A DNA stretch of 35,999 nt from positions 1-35,999 of the forward strand of contig CAMNPN010000037.1 of the NCBI GenBank assembly GCA_946548085.1. The letters run 5' to 3'. Made by a program: the position numbers and the translations under genes. Shown piece by piece: positions 29,660 through 35,999 of the stretch. The notes below the pieces were generated by a model, which had not been told where the DNA came from, searched no databases, and was given only the letters and a program-made list of their open reading frames with translations. Positions within the stretch are counted from its first letter, which is position 1. Each line of letters begins with the position of its first letter. The DNA comes from an uncultured Prevotella sp. GTDB taxonomy: Bacteria > Bacteroidota > Bacteroidia > Bacteroidales > Bacteroidaceae.

Positions 29660-32005
29660 ATGATGATGACTGGGATAATCAGAAGAGGCTGCTGGCTGGT
29701 GGGCGCGGTATTGCTGGCGACCGCCGCCGATGCGCAGATTCAGACGAACGCAGGCGTGCAGTACCTGCAGTGTATGCAAAAAGACATGTCGACAGACTTC
29801 AGCGACCTTTCGAACACTTACTTCCTTGCCGACTCGCTTTCGGCCTTTGATGCGGCCAAGGGCGAGGGCACGGTGCAGTGGAAGCGCTATCGCCTGAGTC
29901 CGCGCCAGGCTTTCAACCTGAACGGCTACTGGCCTGTAAGAATGCAGATGCTCGACTTCCCCGACGCGGCGTACGAGAACGATCCTGATCTGAAGATTAA
30001 GGTAGAGTTTATCACGCCGAGGACGGTGAGGGTCCGCATGCTGACCACGCCGATAGAGCCGGCAGACAAGGACCAGGACGATGTGATGCTGTGCGACGCG
30101 TTCAAGGCGAAGGCACCGTCTGCCCCCTGGCCCTGTTCTGCAAACGATGGCAGTGCCGTCGTCTACGCCTCCCCCTACGGCCGCATCGAGATCCAGAAAT
30201 ACCCCTTCCGTCTGGTGGTCAGGGATGCGAAAGGGAAAATCCTGACGCAGACGCGCCATATCATCGACAACGACTCCTCGCAGGTGAAACTGCTGCCCTT
30301 CTCGTTCATCAAGCGGGGCTCAGACAACTCACGCAGTGTGAATCCTGTCTTCTCGCTGGCTCCCGGCGAGCGCATCTATGGCTGCGGCGAGTCGTTCACC
30401 TCGCTGAACAAGGTGGGGCAGAAGGTACACCTCAGCGTCACCGACCCCCAGGGCCCTGAGACCGACGGACAGTACAAGCCCGTGCCCTTCTACTTCTCGA
30501 ACCGCGGCTATGGCATCTTCATGCACACCTCGGCACCCGTGACCTGCGACTTCGGGGCATCGTACATCGGGGCCCAGCGGCTGTTCATGGGCGATGAGCA
30601 GATGGACTTCTTCGTATTCTTCGGCGAGCCCAAGGATATCCTCAACGAATATACCGACATCACGGGCAAGTCGCCCATGCTGCCCCTCTGGAGTTTCGGC
30701 ACCTGGATGAGCCGCATCACCTACTTCTCGCAGCAGGAGGGACTGGAGATCGCCCGTCAGCTGAGAGCACATAGGATTCCCTCTGACGTTATTCACTTCG
30801 ACACGGGCTGGTTCGGTGTCGACTGGCAGTGCGACTACCAGTTTGCGAAAGACCGTTTCGAGGATCCCGTGAAGATGCTGAAGCAACTCTCGAAAGACGG
30901 TTTCCACACCTGTCTGTGGCAGTTGCCCTACTTCACTCCGAAGAACCGCTTCTTCCCAGAGATCATCGAGAGGGGCCTGCACGTGACGAACGCCACGGGT
31001 GGCATGCCCTACGAGGATGCCGTGCTCGACTTCTCGAACCCCGAGACCGTCGGCTGGTATCAGGACAAAATCACAGGCCTGCTGAAGCAGGGCGTCTCGA
31101 CCATCAAGTGCGACTTCGGCGAGGCTGCCCCCTACAACGGCTTCTACCACAGTGGCAAGGGCGGACTCTATGAGCATAACCTCTACCCCCTGCGCTACAA
31201 CAAGGCACTGTGGGAGGCCGTCGAGCGACAGTATCCTGGCCAGGGCATCATCTGGGCCCGTTCTGCCTGGGCCGGCTCACAGCGCTACGCCCTGCACTGG
31301 GGTGGCGACGCGGCTACTAATAATATAGGTATGCTGGGCGACCTGCGTGGCGGACTGAGTTTCGGACTCTCTGGGTTCTCGTTCTGGAGTCACGATATGG
31401 GCGGTTTCGTGACCGCCTCGCCAGAGGATATCTACCGTCGCTGGCTGCCCTTCGGATTCCTCAGCAGTCATACCCGTGCCCACGGCGCACCGCCCACGGA
31501 GCCCTGGCTCATCTCGGAGTCGTTCACAGATGCCTTCCGCGACTGTGCGGAGATGAAATACCGTCTGATGCCGTATGTCTATGCCCAGGCAAAGGATTGC
31601 TCGGAGCGCGGACTGCCTATGGTGCGCGCCCTGCTGGTTGAGTTCCCGCAGGATCCGGGGGCCTGGCTCGTAGAAGACGAGTATATGTTTGGCTCGCAGA
31701 TGCTGGTTGCTCCCCTGCTGGAGTCGGGCAACAGCCGCACGGTGTATCTGCCGAAGGGTAAGTGGATCGACTATCAGAGTGGGAAAGTGTATGAGAGCGG
31801 CTATCAGACCATCGAGGCAGGGCGTATCCCTGCCGTCATCCTCGTGCGCGACGGCTCGCTCATACCCCATGCCCCCCTGGCACAGCGTACAGACCAGATT
31901 GACTGGAGCGCCATCGAACTGAAGGCCTATAAGGCTGATGCCGCCACCTGCAAGGGCCTGCTCTTCAAGCCTGGTGATGTGAAGATTCAGGAGGTCGAGC
32001 AGTGA
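29660..32005 (+). CDS. GH31 alpha-xylosidase, YicI-like
   Basis: 781 residues from the first of three consecutive ATG codons, giving a signal peptide (ending TAADAQ); the frame is open upstream, but that part overlaps the previous gene and the promoter. The N-terminal domain includes YGCGESFTSLNKVGQKVHL. The barrel has LWSFGTWMSRITYFSQQE, HFDTGWFG, STIKCDFGEAAPYNG (nucleophile Asp485) and HWGGDAATN (acid/base Asp550), then GFSFWSHDMGGF, and beta domains to the end. The KCDFGE and WGGD forms and the length match the E. coli YicI type (about 770 residues) rather than the PA14-containing type at 20537. The expected reaction is removal of alpha-xylose from isoprimeverose or xyloglucan oligosaccharide ends. 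Unlike YicI it is exported. It is followed by GH9 after 58 bp. Confidence 0.9.
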   Translation: MMMTGIIRRGCWLVGAVLLATAADAQIQTNAGVQYLQCMQKDMSTDFSDLSNTYFLADSLSAFDAAKGEGTVQWKRYRLSPRQAFNLNGYWPVRMQMLDFPDAAYENDPDLKIKVEFITPRTVRVRMLTTPIEPADKDQDDVMLCDAFKAKAPSAPWPCSANDGSAVVYASPYGRIEIQKYPFRLVVRDAKGKILTQTRHIIDNDSSQVKLLPFSFIKRGSDNSRSVNPVFSLAPGERIYGCGESFTSLNKVGQKVHLSVTDPQGPETDGQYKPVPFYFSNRGYGIFMHTSAPVTCDFGASYIGAQRLFMGDEQMDFFVFFGEPKDILNEYTDITGKSPMLPLWSFGTWMSRITYFSQQEGLEIARQLRAHRIPSDVIHFDTGWFGVDWQCDYQFAKDRFEDPVKMLKQLSKDGFHTCLWQLPYFTPKNRFFPEIIERGLHVTNATGGMPYEDAVLDFSNPETVGWYQDKITGLLKQGVSTIKCDFGEAAPYNGFYHSGKGGLYEHNLYPLRYNKALWEAVERQYPGQGIIWARSAWAGSQRYALHWGGDAATNNIGMLGDLRGGLSFGLSGFSFWSHDMGGFVTASPEDIYRRWLPFGFLSSHTRAHGAPPTEPWLISESFTDAFRDCAEMKYRLMPYVYAQAKDCSERGLPMVRALLVEFPQDPGAWLVEDEYMFGSQMLVAPLLESGNSRTVYLPKGKWIDYQSGKVYESGYQTIEAGRIPAVILVRDGSLIPHAPLAQRTDQIDWSAIELKAYKADAATCKGLLFKPGDVKIQEVEQ

Positions 32006-32063
32006 AGAGAATCAAGGGGATTGACAAACAGACATTATAATAATAGCTAAACTCTAACCAATT

Positions 32064-34442
32064 ATGAAGAGGAACAAACCCTTACTCTTGTTGGCAGCAC
32101 TGATATCGCTCGCCTCACAACCTGTGAAGGCCACGAAACTGCTTGGCCTGCGCGTGATCGACAAAAACTACCTGATGGTGCATTTCCGTGATGGAGAGGT
32201 GCGCTATCGCGACAGCGGGGAAGGCCCCAGTGCCTATCTGGGACACTCTTTCTCCGAGGGCGACGATACCCTGCTCGTCTTTGGTGAGCGCCTGAAGACG
32301 GCAGAGGCTCAGAAGGCCGCCCTCTGGCAGGTTACTTCTGCAGACGACAAGACCTTCGCCAGCCAACAGCCACTGAAGGTGTGGCGCAAGTCGAAGCCCA
32401 TGAACACCGACCATACGCTCACCAGCGAGAACGACCACTGGTTGTTCCTCGAGTTGTCACAGGCCATGCGCCAGGGATGCACCTATACCGTCGCCATCCC
32501 GCAGGGTATTGGGGCAGACCAGTCGACGGCCAGCGTGTGCTTTGATATCTGGAATACCCAGTCTGAAGCTATCCACGTGAACATCATCGGCTACACGCCC
32601 GCAGAGCAGAGCCATGCGGCAGATCTCTACCAGTGGCTGGGCGATGGCGGCCAGCGCGACTACACCTCGTGGCAGGGGCGCAAGGTGTGGCTCTATAATG
32701 TGAATACGAAGAAGAAACAGAATGCAGGCACCGTAAAGTTCTGGAAGCACGCCGCTGATGCCAAACAGGAGGCAGGCGGAAAGAACCTCGTGGGTACTGA
32801 CGTGTGGAACATCGACTTCCGCGGCACACAGCCTGGGCGCTACCGTCTGGTGGTGGAGGATGTGGGCTGCTCGATGGACTTTGACATCGCCAGCGACGTC
32901 TACTACCAGCCTTTCCGCTACTCCGTGCGCGGCTATTACTATATGCGCCTGGGCGAGCCCAAGGATCCAGAGCATGTATGGCCCATACCCCGCCAGCCGC
33001 AGTTTATCCCCGAGACCGACCCGAAGGGCCTGACCGTCTACAAGACCGACTTCCACCCCTTTATGCAGGAGTGGCGCGACCTGCACACCGACGTGTGGGA
33101 CGAGCCCCACTTCAAGCCCGTGATGGCCTCGCGCTTCTGGCAGCACCGCCTGCCGGGCAACCCCGTGAACACCGAGGTGCGCGGAGGACACTCCGACGCC
33201 TTCGACTGGGACCGCCACCTGGCCCATGTGAGCAATATCTACGACATGCTGCTGCCCTATATCCTCAGCGGCGGACGGCTCTCTGACGACAATCTCGGCA
33301 TCCGCGAGAGCGGCAACGGCATCCCCGACATCATCGACGAGGCCCGCAACGAGGTGGACTTCTTCCTCTCCATCCGCGACGGCGAGGGATACTCGCAGGG
33401 TGTCACCAACCCCAGCGCCGACTGGAGCGTGATGTATCAGGCGGGCTGCACCACGATGGCCGCCTGGGCCAATGCCGCCAACTGCGCCATCACCGCCGAG
33501 GCCTTCCGTTTGCACCATAACGACTCGCTGCAGCAGTACTACACCACTGAGGCCATCAAGGCCTTCCGTTTTGCCTCGAAGCAGGAGTGGACGCAGCTCG
33601 ACGACCTGCAGGACATCGGATCGATGCAGATGCGCGGGCGCGACTTCCGTCAGCTGGCTGCTGCCTTCCTCTACAACCTTACGGGTGATGCCGAGTGGGA
33701 AGATATCTTTGCTCAGGAGAGCATGATCAAGGATGCGCAGTCGCCCGTCTTCAGCAAGGGGCGTCATGGGTTCTTTGGCGTGGGAGTGATGCATGAGGAG
33801 AGTAAGAACCTCGTGCCATTTAATCAGACCTGGGCAGCAGCTGCCTACCTCACCTGTCCGCAGCCTCGTCACTATGCAGAACTCTACCAGAACCTCAAAG
33901 CCAGCATCAACGCCCAGGCTGAGGCTTATAATATCGCGAACATGTCCCAGCGCCCCTCGCGTCGCAGTGCCAACGACAGCCGCTGGCAGGTGTCGCAGAA
34001 CCTGCAACTCGTCATGCTGGCCCATTATATCGCAGACAAGAACCGTAAAAAGCAGCTCGAGCACGTGATGTTCACTGAGGCCAGTTGGGCCCTGGGTCGT
34101 AATCCCGGAAACATCGTGGAGATGACGGGACTGGGCGAACGCCATATCATTGACTGCTACACTACGGGACGTAACGACGGTGCCCCTGAGAGTCATCCGG
34201 GACAGACGCCCTTCAACGGCACCGAGACCTGGTCGCCAGGACACAATGGGGGCGATGCGCGAGTCATCCTGAAATACTGCTATCCTGCCTGGACGGTAGA
34301 GAATGGCAACGTGACCACCACCTGGCCGCGACAGGAGTCGTACTTCAACCAGCGTTACTTCTGGGTCAACGGTGAGTTCACACCCCGTGAGACCATGCGA
34401 GGGAAGATGGCCCTGCTGGGTTATCTCTATGCTATCCGATAA
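32064..34442 (+). CDS. GH9-family endoglucanase-type hydrolase
   Basis: 792 residues with a signal peptide (about 1-23, ending PVKA). Residues 25-170 are an N-terminal beta domain; residues 175-285 are a CelD_N-type Ig domain (HVNIIGYTPAEQSHAADL). The (alpha/alpha)6 GH9 domain runs from about 295 to the end. GGHSDAFDWDRH carries the paired aspartates (Asp378, Asp381), with GIPDIIDEARNEVDFFLSI, ALGRNPGNIVEMTGLG and PGHNGGDA following. The proton-donor Glu is most likely Glu776 in RETMRGKMALLGYLYA, by alignment of the terminal helix with NE...A motifs of other GH9s. The expected substrate is a beta-1,4-glucan backbone such as xyloglucan or cellulose chains. It is the last gene of the operon and ends at a hairpin terminator. 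Confidence 0.92.
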   Translation: MKRNKPLLLLAALISLASQPVKATKLLGLRVIDKNYLMVHFRDGEVRYRDSGEGPSAYLGHSFSEGDDTLLVFGERLKTAEAQKAALWQVTSADDKTFASQQPLKVWRKSKPMNTDHTLTSENDHWLFLELSQAMRQGCTYTVAIPQGIGADQSTASVCFDIWNTQSEAIHVNIIGYTPAEQSHAADLYQWLGDGGQRDYTSWQGRKVWLYNVNTKKKQNAGTVKFWKHAADAKQEAGGKNLVGTDVWNIDFRGTQPGRYRLVVEDVGCSMDFDIASDVYYQPFRYSVRGYYYMRLGEPKDPEHVWPIPRQPQFIPETDPKGLTVYKTDFHPFMQEWRDLHTDVWDEPHFKPVMASRFWQHRLPGNPVNTEVRGGHSDAFDWDRHLAHVSNIYDMLLPYILSGGRLSDDNLGIRESGNGIPDIIDEARNEVDFFLSIRDGEGYSQGVTNPSADWSVMYQAGCTTMAAWANAANCAITAEAFRLHHNDSLQQYYTTEAIKAFRFASKQEWTQLDDLQDIGSMQMRGRDFRQLAAAFLYNLTGDAEWEDIFAQESMIKDAQSPVFSKGRHGFFGVGVMHEESKNLVPFNQTWAAAAYLTCPQPRHYAELYQNLKASINAQAEAYNIANMSQRPSRRSANDSRWQVSQNLQLVMLAHYIADKNRKKQLEHVMFTEASWALGRNPGNIVEMTGLGERHIIDCYTTGRNDGAPESHPGQTPFNGTETWSPGHNGGDARVILKYCYPAWTVENGNVTTTWPRQESYFNQRYFWVNGEFTPRETMRGKMALLGYLYAIR

Positions 34443-34445
34443 AGC

Positions 34446-34475
34446 AATCAGGGCTCGCAAATGCGGGCCCTGATT
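34446..34475 (+). terminator. Bidirectional terminator between GH9 and the TonB-dependent receptor
   Basis: AATCAGGGCTCGCA (34446-34459) pairs with TGCGGGCCCTGATT (34462-34475), one wobble, 2-nt loop, between convergent genes. It shares the GGCTCGC/GCGRGCC core with the terminators at 1516 and 7402. Following T runs are weak on both sides. Confidence 0.7.
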
Positions 34476-34496
34476 ACTTAATAGCGGATGTGTCGT

Positions 34497-35999
34497 TTAG
34501 AAGTGAATGTTCACATCGATTCCTGCGTGGATGGGATTGCCTCGCTGTGCGAAGTAGCGCGCCCCACCAGCAGCACTGCTCTGTACGGCGAAGGTGTTGT
34601 AGGCTGTGTCAGTGAGGTTTCGTCCCCAGAGCGATACGAGTACGGGTCCGAAGTCGTAGTCAGCATGAGCACCTAAGAGGGCGTAGAACTTCTGCGCGAA
34701 GGTGTTGGCCTCGTCCCACCAGGTCTTTCCCTGACCACTGAGGTTGGCGCCGACAGTCAGTTTGCCGATGTGCCAGTCGACCATCGCACTCATTGTGTGC
34801 TGGGGCACGAAGGGCACGTAGTTGTCGTCGTAGCGCAAGGGCGTGTTAAATACATCATCTATCGTCTGCGTATTGGCCACATAGTCGTCGAACTTGGCAC
34901 TGGTGTAGGCGTATGTGACACCCCAGTCGAGGTGGTTGTCGATGGCTCGTCCGCGCAGCGTAGCCTCCAGTCCGAAGGAGTGGCTCTTACCCGCATTGAC
35001 CATCATGCGGCCGTAGTTCGAGCGGGGGATCATCTGCGAGAGCTGCTGGTTGCGGATCTGCATGTAGTAGAGGGCGAGGTCGAAGTGTACCTGGTGGTCG
35101 AAGAGGTTCAGGTGGGTACCGAGTTCGAAGTTCCATGACTCTTCGGGCTTATAGGCAATGGTTTCCTCGATATTATCGTAGTCTTGTGTGGTGTGTTCAA
35201 CATCATAGTCACCGCGCATGGCATCCTGCTGGTGTTTGTTTAGATCCGTCTGAAGAATGTCTGAGAACATCTGAATGTTATAGCCTCCAGCGCGGTAGCC
35301 TTTTGACACGATGGCATAGACATTACCCAACTGCTCGTCGACGGTGTAGGTGATACCAATCTTTGGCAGCAGCTGTGTGTGCGACTTCGAGCGACTGTCG
35401 ACGACGTGCGACGTGAGGTGGTAGGTAGCCTGTCGCTCTGCTGTGCCGCCCGTCATGTTCATATAGGCAAGAGCGTCGTAGTCAATCTTCATCCAGTCGT
35501 AGTTCAGACGCAGGCCGAGGGTGAGCTTCAGACGGTCTGTCAACAGGATGTTCGATTCATGGAACAGGCCGAGATTCATCTGTGGGGTACGGAATGACTC
35601 TGGCACGGCCATCTCCGCCGACATTGTGATGCCTGCTGCCTCAACGGCAGCCTGCGCTGCCCTCTCCGCTGCGGCGGGAGCCAGTTCAGCGGCCTTTTGT
35701 GCGGCCATGGCCTCAGGCATACCCTGGGCCACCATCTCTGCCGCCATCTGTCCTGTCATCTGTTCGAGCATCCGTCCGTACATGGCCTGTTGCATGGCTC
35801 TCTTCATGGCATTGGTGATAGCCATGCCGATGGGGCCCGTGATGGCGTCGCCGAACCAGACAGGGGCATCGGTGCGCAACCACTGATAAGAGCCGAAGAT
35901 ACCTGACGTATGCTGCCAGCGGCTCTTGTCATGAGAGCGGAGCACGAACTCCTGCGTGAGCGCGTTCTGCTTCTGACGCTGCTGGAGGCGCAGGTAGTC
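34497..35999 (-). CDS. TonB-dependent outer-membrane receptor, C-terminal part (N-terminus beyond window)
   Basis: The frame is open from the window edge (35999) to TAA at 34497, about 500 residues; the plug domain and TonB box are outside. Visible are beta-barrel strands with aromatic girdles: SGIFGSYQWLRT, LTLGLRLNYDWM, GNVYAIVSKGYRAGGYN, ESWNFELGTHLNLFDHQVHF, SHSFGLEATLRG and VSLWGRNLTDTAYNTFAV, ending HAGIDVNIHF with the terminal Phe typical of barrel insertion. The NLTD and FRAGGYN-like motifs fit the FecA/siderophore-type receptor branch rather than SusC. Between barrel strands sits a long Met/Ala-rich segment (35610-35825) with methionines every fourth residue, unlike any strand. The gene is convergent to GH9 and may or may not belong to the polysaccharide cluster. 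The ligand is unknown. Confidence 0.88.
   Translation of the reverse strand, partial: DYLRLQQRQKQNALTQEFVLRSHDKSRWQHTSGIFGSYQWLRTDAPVWFGDAITGPIGMAITNAMKRAMQQAMYGRMLEQMTGQMAAEMVAQGMPEAMAAQKAAELAPAAAERAAQAAVEAAGITMSAEMAVPESFRTPQMNLGLFHESNILLTDRLKLTLGLRLNYDWMKIDYDALAYMNMTGGTAERQATYHLTSHVVDSRSKSHTQLLPKIGITYTVDEQLGNVYAIVSKGYRAGGYNIQMFSDILQTDLNKHQQDAMRGDYDVEHTTQDYDNIEETIAYKPEESWNFELGTHLNLFDHQVHFDLALYYMQIRNQQLSQMIPRSNYGRMMVNAGKSHSFGLEATLRGRAIDNHLDWGVTYAYTSAKFDDYVANTQTIDDVFNTPLRYDDNYVPFVPQHTMSAMVDWHIGKLTVGANLSGQGKTWWDEANTFAQKFYALLGAHADYDFGPVLVSLWGRNLTDTAYNTFAVQSSAAGGARYFAQRGNPIHAGIDVNIHF

Noticed and set aside
32457..34460. A 667-codon open frame antisense to GH9
   Set aside because: The sense strand encodes a complete GH9 with all motifs. 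Long antisense frames are expected opposite GC-rich genes with biased codons, and the antisense product shows no domain. The same holds for the long frames opposite the second sensor (18914-20512) and the GH31 (22379-23593).
34497..35999. A SusC-type receptor of the polysaccharide locus
   Set aside because: The barrel end and NLTD/GYRAGGYN-type motifs fit FecA-like receptors, no SusD follows, and the gene is convergent to the hydrolases.

Overview
The window comes from a Bacteroidota chromosome, most likely the order Bacteroidales and close to Prevotella/Segatella. The grounds are Bacteroidetes-type promoters (-33 TTTG, about 19-20 bp, -7 TAnnTTTG), a short 290-residue primary sigma factor, many secreted glycoside hydrolases with signal peptides, two-component-regulator-type propeller sensors, a Spi/C10 protease with BspA-like repeats, and a TonB-dependent receptor. 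I see no rRNA, tRNA, transposase, integrase or CRISPR array.

Layout. 1-1547: the 3' end of a secreted M6-type metalloprotease, then an OmpA-family lipoprotein closed by a hairpin terminator. 1703-6890 (minus): a small secreted dockerin-like protein followed by a very large secreted C10 (streptopain-like) protease. 6891-7444 is a 554-bp gap without a convincing gene; it holds a promoter, two overlapping palindromes, two families of 22-bp direct repeats and a bidirectional terminator. 7445-8317 (minus): rpoD. 8473-14571 (minus): GH43 and an unusual GH97-GH31 fusion in one operon. A compact pair of divergent promoters at 14635-14724 separates this from a plus-strand operon (14753-23521) of two tandem propeller sensors and a PA14-containing GH31. 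23586-26820 (minus): a DUF6261-like protein, a 42-bp minisatellite, a fimbrillin-like/beta-helix lipoprotein and a 46-codon small gene. 27028-34442 (plus): GH2, a YicI-like GH31 and GH9. 34497-35999 (minus): the C-terminal part of a TonB-dependent receptor, cut by the window end.

How the genes fit together. GH9 (beta-glucan backbone), two GH31 alpha-xylosidase-like enzymes, GH2 (beta-galactosidase-like), GH43 (arabinofuranosidase/xylosidase-like) and GH97-GH31 (alpha-galactoside/alpha-glucoside/alpha-xyloside) together form a toolkit suited to decorated hemicellulose, with xyloglucan the best single guess. No SusC/SusD pair lies in the window. The two sensors keep the periplasmic propeller and the membrane anchor of hybrid two-component systems. 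The first has lost the whole kinase and regulator part; the second keeps only a degenerate ATPase domain.

Most notable signals: (1) a methionine ladder with an exact four-residue period inside the TonB-dependent receptor; (2) the tandem, kinase-poor sensors sharing an acidic C-terminal motif; (3) the GH97-GH31 fusion; (4) at least six short repeat-derived insertions that keep the reading frame inside three glycoside hydrolase genes; (5) overlapping palindromes and 22-bp repeat arrays upstream of the protease operon.
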